This document shows, piece by piece, positions 10,476-21,710 of a stretch of 64,000 nt of DNA (position 1 is the stretch's first letter; the number at the start of each line of letters is the position of its first letter). The notes beneath the pieces were generated by a model. The model made no database searches, was not told where the DNA came from, and saw nothing but the letters and a program-made list of their open reading frames with translations. Both the position numbers and the translations under genes were made by a program. Origin of the DNA: Congeria kusceri (lineage: Eukaryota; Mollusca; Bivalvia; Myida; Dreissenidae); assembly GCA_027627225.1 (NCBI GenBank), contig CM051025.1, positions 56,054,681-56,118,680 of the forward strand. Direction: 5' to 3'.

Positions 10476-13400
10476 CGAGAAACATAAACGCTTATCTCAA
10501 TGTCCCTCATATTAAAAAACACGTCATGTTTCTTGTGCAATTATAAACAGGACAAGAAAACAAATTATCAATACACTATGATTAGCAAGTGAATTTTGGT
10601 CAGAAAAATGTAGATTGTCGTTTGTGGACTACAAAAAGCTTAGCTTGCACTACATATACTTATATGAAACAGGATTTTATATATCAAATAATACCAGAAA
10701 CCAGCCTATTGTTGAGCCCATATCAGTTAAAAGAGAAACTTGAGCACCAATTAAGAAAAAACATTGAACATGATTCCATTTCACGAATCTGTCTACATTA
10801 GCGCGATTTTAAATGTTTTTTGTTGTTGTTGTTTTACTACCACCAAACGACATCAGACGCTATCCAATTATCACATTAAAACCGTATTATAATCATCCTC
10901 AGCATTAAAATTGGAAGGAATCGGATAAAACGACAAGAAGAAAAAACGAAACATACTTATTGAGAAATGATACGAGCCTACAATTACTACAAATAGCAAA
11001 CATCCGGTCGACGTCTCAAGCATGCCAGGTGTTTTCTAGAAATCCACAGAAACCAATGAATCTAGACGCTGAAATTTAATGTTTGTAATTTGTTTTTTAC
11101 CTGGAGACTGAATAATCCAGCTTCGCAAAATCGGAAACAAAAACTAGCCACCGTGCCACATGCATAGCTTTCCAATGATGAAACGTTTATCGCTCACATT
11201 AAAAAAAAATATATAGCAGATTTGTACCATTATGGTATTTTGGCAAACACTTAACATACCCTACATGAAATCGTCATTCCGATATAGAATGAACTCCAAT
11301 TATATAACAAAAGACCGCAAAACATTTGAGAAAACAAAAATCCGTTCGAACCGAAAAACGACAGGCAAAACCAAAAACACAAAGTACCTGATATTATTAG
11401 TTATAATCTTTGAAAGCACCAAATAATGGTCAAAAAGTGAGTGTTTAAATGCTAACCTCCACCCCGAGACACATGAAATGACTCACAAACCGACCCACAC
11501 GCCTTAAATCTTAAAGTTGTCTTTCTTTTCAGAAAGGCTTACTAGAAACCTTCAAAGGCTGAACAATAAAAGGTTTATATTTGGCCACAGCTATACATAC
11601 ATTAAGCAGAAATGCAAGGGTCCTAATAAAATATGTTTTCCAAAAGATGCATTATTGTATTTACTTTTTTTTTTACCATACAAACGTAGAATGTAAAAAG
11701 ATGTATTTTTGTCCATTTTCAAAAATATCATGAATATTTAAAACACCTTTTAAGATCTTTAACCCCGAATACGAATATGTGAAATAATTTTCTTAACTGT
11801 AAAAGAAATAGCCATAGAACTGAGATTTTTGGTTTATTCCTTTAAAAGTTTGTGCATAAATTATAAAACATGACACATTATTTATGTAAGAAAAATATTT
11901 TATGTCAAATGTATACTTCAAATTCAGATTGAAAACTAAAAAGTATATTTTAAACAATACTGTCAATAGATTTCAACATGCTGCTTTTGATGGTTTTATC
12001 AAAATCTAATTTCTATCAGTGATTGATAGTGAGTATTTTACATAAAAAGTTTATTGATAATGTTTAATACTTTTTCAGATTTCATTTTTTAATTTTAATT
12101 GCAACAACAGTATTGCTCAAATATTTTACACTTATCATTATTATATTGAAACTGTAAATAATGTATATTTACAATATCAGTTTAAGAAAACAGTCTTCAG
12201 ACAGAAAATAGTTAAATTCAATTCACAAAGTTTGGCTTCAGAATATCAAGTTATAACAGAGAAACTGGAACTTTAGCCATGTGCAGCCACATTATTGTTC
12301 TTCACAATAATAACAAATGTATGTATATTTAATCCATCAAGAATTTCAAAGTGATTCCATATAAATAACAATAGAGGCAACAGCAGACTTGCAGTGGTAC
12401 GAACCGACCAGGTACGAACCACTCCGAGTTTGCACGTCAATGTCATTGACGGCATATTTCTACTTATTCAACAATTTCGAATACACATGCAAATATTAAA
12501 CATACATATTGCATCTTATTACACATTATTCATCACTACTAGTTTGTTTTCAGCAATTAATAAGGTTGCTACGCATGTACAATAATGTAATGCGTACAAA
12601 GCGCCGCCATCTTGGATTTGTGTTTATTCTAGCATGGGGTTGGAAATGTCCCATAAATAATACCTATCCGGTTAAATTTGTACAAAAATTGTGATGTATT
12701 TAATACAAAACAGTTTCATGATTAAACAGGTACCATGAAATTCAGCGAAATATAATTTTTTCTCAGAAAAATAGGATTTTAAAATATTCGAGTAAGATTT
12801 TCGGAGCTAAAAATAACACTATCGTGGGAAATGTTCTGGTATCCCCTGTTATTTCATCATCTAATTAGCATATGCAATTCAGATTGGTTCCAGATATTTA
12901 AGTTTTATATGGGTTTTAGAGCGAAATAAAATGGTACCAGTGGTTGGGCCGCTTGCCGACACTAATTAATATTCATGAGTTGCCGCCAAGGGACATTACT
13001 CTTATTGCTTTGGCATTGCTAGTGTAAACATTGACTAACACAACCTCCGCGCAGAGATTTGACTGGTTCCGAGCATAGCTCTAATCAAATCCCTGCTGTC
13101 ATAACAAACCACGTGATGCTGATCGATTTAAATCTTCTAGATATTATTTATGGTTATAATTAGTTATTTTCTTTTTCTGTTTTCATTATTGACTGTCCAA
13201 TTATGTAAAAAAATTGCACTGAGTTGCATAAAATAAGTAAAAGTTACAAATACGTAATTCTTCCGATGAAGCGCCGAAAAGAGCGTTTTACTTCTTAAAT
13301 AAAATGTTCAAAAATTAAGATTCATTACTTATGGTTTAAAATCAGGATGTCCGAAAATATATTGTGACAAAATAATTATTTTGGCTAAAACAGACGGTGT

Positions 13401-13922
13401 CCGAAAATGTATAGTGTCCGAAAACATAGAACTTTTACGGTATGAACATTTTGTGCATCTAGTGGCCAGTGGAAAAAAAAAAGTTGTACAGTTTCCAGTT
13501 CAACTGAGCGTGAGTGCTATTTTTGTATAAGAGATTCACTGGCATAAACAATTAATAATTCGGGATAGATTCTCTATTTTAATATAAATAAGTTTAAATC
13601 ACTAACTTCGCATTTGCACTTGATTCTGTAGAAATGCTGCTATGTTGATATTGTAGTCTTATAAGAAATGCACAACTTATTTCAAAAATCTGTTAGAACT
13701 GTTGGCAATCATGTTGTCCCTTTAACTTAGTTTAAGGGGTCATTTCTGTTTGTTTTCCATGAAATTGGTAAAATGTCTGCAGAAAATTGGTCTATTCCTG
13801 TTCAGTATTGAGTTTGACCCCATGCTGACCTTGGCCAAGATTTCGCATTGGTTGATTCTTTTAGTGTCCGTTGACATCATAGGGTTTCCCCATATTTTAT
13901 TGGTTGACCTAAATATCAGTTA
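10476..13922. other. Long gene-free stretch
   Basis: About 3.4 kb of AT-rich DNA. Only short frames without recognisable domains occur (for example 10,589-10,801 and 11,232-11,426). A GTGTCCGAAAA motif is repeated three times in loose form at 13,348-13,425. No RNA genes or ordered arrays were seen. Confidence 0.55.
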
Positions 13923-14046
13923 CGACAACAGTCAACAACAACGACAGTTGTCTTTAACAACAACAACAGTCTTCAACAGCAACAACAGTTGTCGATTAAC
14001 AAAAACAACAACAACAGTCATCAACAACAACCAGCAACAACAACAG
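13923..14046. repeat. Imperfect CAA trinucleotide array
   Basis: ACAACAACAG-type repeats interrupted by ACAGTTGTC motifs, giving a Gln/Asn/Thr-rich frame at the end of a 99-codon plus-strand reading frame (13,750-14,049). I see no other support for that frame being a gene. Confidence 0.85.
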
Positions 14047-14409
14047 TAAAACATTTTAACACACTATTTGAACGAAATAGTTTTATTTATTGGAGTTAAT
14101 TAAAATCTGAAGTGATTTAAATTTGATTTTAAATATCGGTAATTGGAATTTACTTTGGTAATTATTTAAATAATTTGTACGTAAACATTTTGCAGTGATG
14201 TGTTTATTTATGTTGGAGTTGAAATTGCTTGTTGAAGGGGTATTGCGTGTGTGTTTGAGTTGAACTCGTATGCTTGTATTTGAATCCGTGTTAGTAAATT
14301 GGGACTTGTGTAATTGACTTGGATCAAGTTGAGTTGTTTGATCGTTTGAGTGACTTCTATGTCAGTATGTGTGTGTAATTTATATTACACATTCTCAAGT
14401 GAAATGAAC

Positions 14410-14491
14410 TTTGGTGCCAAGCGTGTAAACAAGCGATGTACTGATGTGCATTTGGTGCCAAGCGTGTAAACAAGCGATGTGCTGATGTGTC
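14410..14491. repeat. Two-copy 41-bp tandem repeat
   Basis: TTGGTGCCAAGCGTGTAAAC begins at 14,411 and again at 14,452; the units are nearly identical. It lies in the region where the left terminal repeat and leader of the downstream Ty3/gypsy remnant would be expected. The TGGTGCC start is loosely reminiscent of a primer-binding site, but no terminal-repeat end is visible beside it. Confidence 0.7.
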
Positions 14492-14639
14492 TTTGGATAT
14501 ATGTGAACATTTGTGAATTGTGTAGACATTTAACGTGTTGAACAGACAATGTGTTTCATTCGTGTATGAACAAAATACAAAGTTTTTAATGTTTAATATG
14601 TGACATTTGTGTTGGAACAATTTGAACTGAACATTAAAC

Positions 14640-14800
14640 AGTGAAAGTGATATCAGTGTGTTTATTGTGACAATTATAATTAAAGTGACATTGGATTATA
14701 GTGTTGATTGTGTTTTAAAGTGACATTAACATAGTGTTGACTTTGTTTTAAAGTGACATTTAAATAGTGTTGAAAGTGAACATTCAAGAGATAATAGTAT
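14640..14800. repeat. Diverged short tandem repeat in presumed gypsy leader
   Basis: About three copies of a ~50-bp unit built on TTTTAAAGTGACATTNNNATAGTGTTGA. No gene is seen between 14,050 and 14,980; this may be the untranslated leader of the element that follows. Confidence 0.6.
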
Positions 14801-15033
14801 ATAGTGGTCATTGTGATATTGAAGAAAGAGAAAGTGGCGTATAAGTATTAGGATTTTAAAATTGAAACTTTGTTTTAACATTGATTAAGTTGAAGATGTG
14901 TATCATATTTGTGGAATTGTATTATATTGTGTCTGTGAATTCATATGTTAGTGCTTTGTTGACATTTAAGTTAAAAGTAAATGAAACATTTCTTTGTGAT
15001 ATTGTATTTGCAAGTGCAGTTGATATTTATCAA

Positions 15034-15375
15034 CATGGATGGATTTAAGTTGAATGAAGCAACGGGTGGTGCTGCAGTAACTGAAGCGCAATTAAAATTA
15101 TTGAATGCGTTCGAAGAACTTCATGTCAAAGCAGATATTCAGTCAGCATCGGACCTAGTGGAATTTATGCACAATTTTAGTGTTTTTAAAACAAAAACAA
15201 ATGTTAACATGGAAATAAAACATGAACACGTATAAAATGAAAGTGAATTATCAAACCAAAGTAATGTACATGTTACAACTTTGTCATCGTTTCATTACCC
15301 TAAAATACAGAATTTTAGTGATGATCTAATTAAAGGCGATATATCTTGGCCATGTTTTAAATTTGCAGTTTAATC
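15034..15375 (+). pseudogene. Ty3/gypsy gag, N-terminal part
   Basis: The frame opens MDGFKLNEATGGAAVTEAQL and continues through FEELHVKADIQSASDLVEFM to a TAA at 15,233-15,235. The same sense resumes in ISWPCFKFAV (about 15,343-15,370) before a further stop and loss of homology. Gag forms the capsid shell in which such elements are reverse transcribed. The upstream ATG at 14,981 adds a hydrophobic run and is less likely than the ATG at 15,034. Identification rests on collinearity with the better gag segment downstream. Confidence 0.55.
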
Positions 15376-16174
15376 ATTGCTGGCTTATTTTTTGTTCAGT
15401 CCAAAACAAATCATATATATGTGACGAATTTACCCATCCAGTTGATCTATATTACACACAGTCACTGTTTGCGCCTAAGGACAAATATTTCTCAAAGAAA
15501 GTAATGTGTGGGCAGTCGCATGCGTTAGGTAATAAAGCCCGTGTTTATTACGCATGAGTAAATAGGTAGTTAAGTTACTCGGATGTGCGGGTAGTATAAA
15601 AGCGTGAGCGTTGGTAAATTCTATCAGATCTGCTCTCGCTTTAGTCGAGTTGACATCAACAGTAATATGGAAGGTAATTAAAATTATATTATTGATTAAA
15701 CACTAGGGACTTTGGGTGCTCTGAGGCTGGCAATCCTCTTCCTGCGACATATGGGCCATGTTAGCAGGATTCCTACCCCTCAATAGTTCGGGTCGCTAGT
15801 AAATTGATAATATAAAAGTTCCATACCGCCGTACCAAGACCCCAAGTCACTCTTCATAGGTTCTATACCCAGGATACGAGGTCATATAGGAATATAACAC
15901 CAAACACTCCTGTGTACCAGACCCGGAGTATTATATAGTGTTTCACAACAAAGACTCGGGGTCAATACATTGTTCAGACCACTCTCAGGATATCGTAGCA
16001 AACTGGAAGTCGTGCTCGGTTTCATTGTATAATAATAGTAGTTAATTATATTTAATTTACTGTTCCATACCAATCATTTGTCTACAATAAGCTAATCATA
16101 AAGCAAGGTAGCTTGAGGAAAATTATATATAGATATTATTTATATTATTCGTTCTATTGTTTAATTGTGTCAGC
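15376..16174. other. ~0.8-kb insert inside gag with TATA-like promoter and stem-loop
   Basis: This DNA interrupts gag and is not gag-like. It has an 8-bp perfect stem, GTAATAAA (15,530-15,537) with TTTATTAC after a 7-base loop, then TATAAA at 15,595-15,600 followed by TCTATCAGATCTGCTCTCGC. About 45 bp further on is an ATG whose third codon runs into a good splice donor (ATGGAAG then GTAATT, near 15,667). A TG...CA block at 15,505-15,661 could be a small solo terminal repeat, but its AATAAA precedes the TATA, which argues against that. The remainder has no recognisable coding. I found no target-site duplication. Confidence 0.45.
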
Positions 16175-16760
16175 CATACTTGCAAACCCGAAGCTCGGGC
16201 GAAACGTTACACATTGTGTAAGAAAAGCTGCCAAAGGAAACGCAGCTGAGTGCATTCGACACCTTGGTGTTGGTGTCAATTTAAAACAAGTCATGACAAA
16301 ATTAGAATGTATATATGGCAACATTGAATCCAAAGAGGTAATTATGAGGAATCTGTATAATTGCACTCGGAAAGAAAATGAATCAGTGTCAAATTTTGCA
16401 TCGTGAATTGAAGATCTGTTTGACAAAGCGGTTACTGTAGGAGGTGTCCAGAAAAATGATAGCGAGATTTTGATAGGTATATTATACCAGTGTTTAAGGA
16501 AAGAATTTAAACATTTAGCTGCTTATAAGCATGACATTGAAACTAATTATGACTTTTTTAAAATTGAATTGCGAAAGTTTGAGTTGGATTTGAATGAAAA
16601 GCATTTAGAATCAAAACCATGTAAACCTGTTGTCATCAGTTCTTCTGAAACATCTGAATTATGTGAAATAACAGATCGTTTGCTGAAATTAAATGAAAGG
16701 ATAAATAAGTTAGAACAAAAGACATTTTGTTCCAAATGTTCGACAAAGGCCTGGGTTTCG
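16175..16760 (+). pseudogene. Ty3/gypsy gag, capsid region
   Basis: The translation AILANPKLGRNVTHCVRKAA, then AECIRHLGVGVNLKQVMTKL, then RENESVSNFAS-like sequence, a stop, and IEDLFDKAVT has the spacing and hydrophobic pattern of the gag capsid domain of Ty3/gypsy elements (related to animal PNMA proteins). It is broken by a TGA at about 16,404 where a Trp is usual in this family, then stays open from about 16,410 to the LINE junction, with a Lys/Glu-rich coiled segment (LLKLNERINKLEQ). The frame ends where the LINE 3' tail begins. Confidence 0.75.
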
Positions 16761-17023
16761 AGGACAGGAACAGAACAGAACAGAACAGATATTTTATTAA
16801 GACTTGTACAAGGTACATCGTCTACAATAAATGAATATAAGTATACATATATATAAAGTATACGTGACAAAAACATAGGGGAAACAATATGTTATTATCA
16901 TATAGTTGGTATATTTTTAACATACGAGTACAGTGTATGTGCACAATTACGACATCAGAGTTAAGTATGTACTTATAACGGAGGATGAACGTTTTAATTT
17001 TCCTACCGTTCTATATTTAAAAG

Positions 17024-17527
17024 TCAGTTTCTTAGAATAAGTGCTTCCTTAACATACAAAGATATTTTTATTAATCTGGTTTTATCTCTTGTATTAAGTA
17101 ATTGTAAATACTTATATACTGATGGATGTTTGTAGTAAAAAGTTTGTATATATTTCTTTCTTATGTCAGAGTAACATTTACATACACAAATAAAATGATA
17201 TTCATCTTCAATGTCTTGAGTATTGCAACATAAACAATGTCTTTCATCACATACTATTCTGTTTTGGCTATATCTTCCCGTTTGTATTCTGAGTGGTAGT
17301 CCACTCACTCTAAGCTTACAAAAATAAGGTTTTAAGGATCTTGGTAATATATCTAGGTAATTTTCATAATCTAAAGTGTTTTTAACATGTCTATAGATAT
17401 ATAACACAGAGCTATTTTCCAAATTTGCATACCATTCTTGTTGAAAAGAATCGAAAATTCTACTTTTAAATTCATTTATAAACAATTCTGTATTGACACT
17501 TTGAATGTTTTGAAAAACCATAATCAT
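17024..17527 (-). pseudogene. LINE ORF2 C-terminal region with Cys/His knuckle
   Basis: The end of ORF2, ending in the stop at 17,024-17,026. It contains CLCCNTQDIEDEYHFICVC, a CX2C...HX4C-like metal-binding motif usual at the C-terminus of this LINE type and thought to help bind target or template nucleic acid. It overlaps the preceding frame because of a single frameshift near 17,500. Confidence 0.8.
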
Positions 17528-18823
17528 TTAATAACTGTCTAACATTCGAGACCCAATTTTTACAGCCATTGTAACTATCTCTAACAGCTTGGTTATATAC
17601 AGATTGTAATATAATATTTTCAGTCTTAACAATTTTAAGCCAAAATTTTAAAATTTTAACAAAAATGTTGATATACAAAGGATATCTTCCAAGTTCACCA
17701 TAGACGCATGCATTACAAGTATTAGTTCGAACTTTTAATAATATTTTACAAAACTTAAGATGAATTCTTTCAATATGTTTCGATTTTTTAAAGCCCCAAA
17801 TTTCACAGGAATATTTCAATATAGATGTAACAAATGCATCAAATAGTTGACAAAAGGTTTTAGGACTCAGATCGAATTCCTTACATTTACACAATAACAA
17901 GTTCATGGCCTTTAGGGCTTTACCAGAAAGGTATTCTTCCTGATGTGAAAAATTACCAGTGTAACTAAAAACAGTACCCAAATAGGTGAAATAATTAACA
18001 GATTCGATGAATTGGCCATTGTATGTCCAGCGCTCGGTGTTTAGTAACCCACCTCGTTTTCGAAATACCATGATTTTTGTTTTCGATGTATTTACTTGTA
18101 GCCCCCATGCATTACAATATGACAATAAATTATCTAGATGGATTTGTACTTCTTCAGGCGTTTTGCCTACAATGGCCATGTCATCAGCAAATAACAACAA
18201 TACTAAAAAAACATCATCTATAGAAATACCAGAATTAATACCATTTTGTAAAAATAACTCTGAAAGTATTCTGAATAACTAGAACATGACTTTACACAAG
18301 ATTTGACTTTTTGATACATATTGCGTATAATCCTAAGAAGTTTACCTTGAATTCCACATTTATACATTTTTAACCATAATCCATTTCTATAAATAGTATC
18401 AAAGTATTTAGCCATGTCTACAAAAATAACATATAGTCTCTTATTTTCATTTAGATAATGCTGTACTAGTGACATCAGAATAAAAATAGCATAAATTGTA
18501 GATCTTCCTTTACGAAATCCAAATTGAGCATCCGAAATAGTGTTATTTTCTTCACAAAAAGCTTCAATTCGTTTATTCAAGACTGTTGTGAATAACTTAG
18601 ACAAACAACTCACCAACGTAATACCCCTATAATTATTTACATCGCCCCGACTTCCCTTTTTATGTAACGGTATTATAACTCCTTCTGACCACTTATCAGG
18701 AAAGTAACCCGAATTTAAAATACAATTGAATAAATCACATAGGTGAGATGCTAAAATATCGATACTTCCAATAAAGTACTCGTTTAAAAGATAATCATTG
18801 CCATAAGCTTTATAACGTTTCAA
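17472..18823 (-). pseudogene. LINE reverse transcriptase (broken)
   Basis: The reverse transcriptase copies the element RNA at a nicked target. The N-terminal part (18,823-18,220) has WSEGVIIPLHKKGSRGDVNN-like fingers, YRGITLVSCLSKLF, DAQFGFRKGRST and VIFVDMAKYFDTI, with the first catalytic Asp. The second part (18,200-17,472) begins LLFADDMAIVG, with the FADD active-site pair, followed by the thumb (LQVNTSKTKIMVF, YFTYLGTVFSYTG). A frameshift lies near 18,240. The usual GxxQGxxLSPxLF segment between SYSEYFQSY and FADD is absent, about 30 residues deleted, which would by itself inactivate the enzyme. Confidence 0.9.
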
Positions 18824-19042
18824 AGATTTAGCAGCAGCTATAATTTCAGTAAAGTGATCGGTTGGTCTAACTCAGGAAAAGTATTATTTTCAGTATCAAA
18901 ATCATTTTCTGTACAAAACTGCTCAGCCTCATCATTGTAACAAATAAACAAATCATTGCTTATGTTCTCAAAATATTCTTTAAATTGCTCCAGTGGTATA
19001 TTATTTTCACATTTTGAATTCCTTCTTGTGTTTACATTTTTA

Positions 19043-20342
19043 TTATTTCCAAAATTCTTTTGGCTTTTTTTTCTTTAAACCTTCTATTTCAACCATTTTC
19101 TTTTTGTAACAGTTATTTTTCTTCTTACAAATTATTTTTTTATAAAATGATTTTTGTTCACACAAGTATATACGATTTGTATCGGTTTTACAGCAGTTAA
19201 ACAACCTCAACGATTCAAGGTAATTATTTCGTGCGTTTACACAGTCTAAGTCAAACCAATCTGCATGTTTTACACAAGAATCTGTTTCAAAACCATGAAC
19301 ATTTTTGAATGTACATTGTTTGGCAAATAATGGATCCGCGACCTTTCGCAGTACGTCAGTAAAGCTGTTGATTGCATTATTAACAGATTGTCTATTATCA
19401 GAGTCTATACAATCAACAATATTATTCAAAACAGATAAATTAGCAATAATCCCTGATCTAAATTTGTGCTTATAAGTTTCATTCCACCGAAATTTAGTCT
19501 CGGCGTAGCTATGACCGTTTTGTTTCAAATTACAACAAAGAAGTGACAAGTGTAACGGTGCATGGTCACTCCATTCATTGAACTGACCAATGCTAAACTC
19601 GTTTATCAATGGAAAATTACGTTCGTTACACAACAAATAATCAATAACAGAGGTACCGTTATGAGAGATAGGTATAGGTATATCAGAAAGATAGGTATAC
19701 TGATTTGTGTTTCCTATACGACTATTGACAATGCGAACACATGACGACTTACATAAATCCAACAATTTTACTCCATGACCATTACAAATTTTGTCAACTG
19801 AGGCCCGCACAGGTGTACTATCTGGAATGTAATCCATATCGTCAATAACTGTATATAAAGTATCATTTAAAATATAATCATTTTTATTGCCTACTCTGCT
19901 ATTTAGATCTCCAACAATGTAAACAGCACCCATATTATCATAAATAAAAATATCATTTTCTAAAATTTCAAATAAGTCAACATCACATATATTGTACGCA
20001 GGTGAGTCTTCACCCCACAAGTATATACCACATAAATATATATCCTCTTCGGTGTGAAAAAAGTTCCTATCCAATTTTAGCCAAATAATTGTATCGTGGT
20101 GGTTTTTTTTACTATTTTAACACCATCAGCTAAATTTTCTTTATAATACAACACAATACCGCCATGCATCTGCGTGCATTCCTATTCTGAAATTTTCGAT
20201 AAAAATGATGTGAAACAAAACCACTTAATGAAATGTTACTGGCAGAGTTTGTCCACGATTCATACAAAAAGCAAATATCGTGACTAGTGATAATATTTAC
20301 AAAATCAGCACTCGATTTTTTATCGTTTGTCCAACCGTTCAC
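19043..20342 (-). pseudogene. LINE endonuclease domain (AP-endonuclease-like, broken)
   Basis: This is the N-terminal part of ORF2. The first piece (20,342-20,130) has NVNGW and CFLYESW, the latter with the catalytic Glu. After a frameshift in an A-run near 20,100, the long frame 20,074-19,043 has YIVGDLNSRVG, SVIDYLL and WSDHAPL, the Asp/Asn, Asp and His signatures of the endonuclease/exonuclease/phosphatase fold that nicks target DNA. The C-terminal part is Lys-rich (KKKNNCYKKK) and another frameshift near 19,045 separates it from the RT. Confidence 0.9.
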
Positions 20343-20381
20343 ATTCCAAGCCAGTACAGACAGTTCACCTCCGGCGTGACC

Positions 20382-21053
20382 CTAGTCCCTGACTGCTAGG
20401 CCATCAATGTAAAGCGTGTCATATGCTAGCCACGCCCGTTTTCCTTGGTCTCTGGCTGTTTTCATTTTGGGAACAAGCTTTCTTCTCTTTGCTAGAACTT
20501 CTGGTGGAAATTGTTCATACATTGTAAATGCCGTACCACTCAGGTTCTTCCACTGTCTGCGCACGAATTCGCGGTCTTTGAAATACGTGAATTTTGCGAC
20601 AATATTTCGCACTTTACCGTTAATAGGCTGGCCTGGCGATCTATGTACACGTTCAAAGCGTACGCTGTCGGCAACTTCCTTGGATATCTTCAATGCCTCT
20701 TGCAAATGTAGCCGGAGTTTCCGCTCAGTCACTTCCGCAGTTTCACTGCCGTTAGTATTGTCCTCTGGGATGTTTGTAAAAATGAGATTGTTCCTCATTG
20801 ACTGGGACTTGATATAAGCCATGTCGTCTTGAATACTATCTCTAGCCTTCTCCAGCTCCTCGACTTTGCTGGCGAGCATAGCTGCACCAATGTCTGCACC
20901 ATCTACTTTATCTTCTAACTTTGCTATCCTCTCCTCTACTCTCTTCGACCTGTCCTCTAACGCTAACCAAATACCTTTAAGTTATTTCTCAATTCCACAC
21001 ACTTTCTGTTCAAGCTGACCTAAAATATTTAGCTTTTTCTCCATTGAATCCAT
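20382..21053 (-). pseudogene. LINE ORF1 (coiled coil plus RNA-binding domain)
   Basis: The frame starts MDSMEKKLNILGQLEQKVCG (ATG at 21,053-21,051) and has a TAA at 20,984-20,982. It stays open from there to the TAG/TGA region at 20,382. A heptad-like segment (EERIAKLEDK, VEELEKARDSIQDD) is followed by SMRNNLIFTNIPE, the hallmark of the RNA-recognition domain in L1-type ORF1 proteins, and a basic C-terminal domain (RRQWKNLSGTAFTMYEQFPP). Such proteins trimerise and chaperone element RNA. One in-frame stop makes it a pseudogene. Confidence 0.82.
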
Positions 21054-21112
21054 ACGAGAACGAGACAGGTAAGTAGTAGTTATAGACCCTCTAAGCCAGC
21101 AGCAAGTTTTAC

Positions 21113-21710
21113 CTTCGCCAGAACCTGTCACAAATGTGGACAGACAGGACATTTTCAGGCTAATTTCCCGAACATAGATTGCTTTCCAGTTAGGGGATCG
21201 AACCTGAGCACGAAATATGTTAAGGATCCCAATTTAATGGGAGATGTCAGTGCGGTAAGTATAAAATTAAATAACATCAATACCAAAGCATTATAAGACT
21301 CCGGATCTTGCGTAAGTATAATTTCTGAAAGTTTTTACAATAATAATTTTAGAGACATCAACTTGGAACCATTAACTGCTTTATTGAACATTGAATGTGC
21401 AGATGGTAAACAATTACCATATCTGGGTTTTATTGAACTCGAGGTGAAGTTTAGTGCAGGACTCAAGAGTTCGAAACCAAGCCATTGTTTGTTTTTAGTG
21501 TCACCCGACACCAAATATTCTACAAAAGTACCAGTTATTCAGGGAACAAATATTTTAAACAGATTGCTGGAAGAGTGCCGTGAGAAATTTGGTGAACAGT
21601 TTTTACAGAAAGCAAAGCTACATACACCATGGTACTTGAGCTTTAGAGCTATTTCATTAAGAGAAAAATCTTTGAATTTTTATAAGAAGAGAAATAAGTT
21701 AACTCATTGC
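21113..21710 (+). pseudogene. Ty3/gypsy zinc knuckle and aspartic protease
   Basis: Just past the LINE, TCHKCGQTGHFQANF is a CX2CX4HX4C nucleic-acid-binding knuckle in which the last Cys is now Phe. After further degenerate sequence, DSGSCVSIISESF (about 21,300-21,340) carries the DSG active site of a retroviral-type aspartic protease; a TAA directly precedes it. The rest of the fold follows in the open frame from 21,363 (LLNIECADGKQLPYLGFIEL, then VPVIQGTNIL). The linker LHTPWYLSFRAISLREKSL leads toward RT but breaks off at about 21,690. Confidence 0.82.

Larger units (their letters stand above)
16765..21105 (-). mobile_element. Degenerate 4.3-kb non-LTR retrotransposon (LINE) inserted in gypsy gag
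   Basis: Reading the minus strand from 21,105 to 16,765 gives ORF1 (coiled coil plus RNA-binding domain), then ORF2 with apurinic-like endonuclease, reverse transcriptase and a cysteine-rich C-terminus, a ~240-bp 3' untranslated region, AATAAAATATCTGTTCTGTT and a short TTCTG repeat tail (about 16,768-16,795). The tail abuts gypsy gag and the 5' end abuts the gypsy zinc knuckle, so it inserted after the gypsy element. Frameshifts near 20,100, 19,050, 18,240 and 17,500, a stop in ORF1 and a missing RT segment show it is inactive. Its clade is not certain (Jockey/CR1/L1-like group). I could not identify target-site duplications. Confidence 0.9.

Noticed and set aside
15505..15661. Solo long terminal repeat (TG...CA, 157 bp)
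   Set aside because: The polyadenylation-like AATAAA precedes the TATA box, no primer-binding site follows, and no matching partner is seen.
20416..20817. 133-codon plus-strand frame
   Set aside because: Shadow of LINE ORF1 on the opposite strand.
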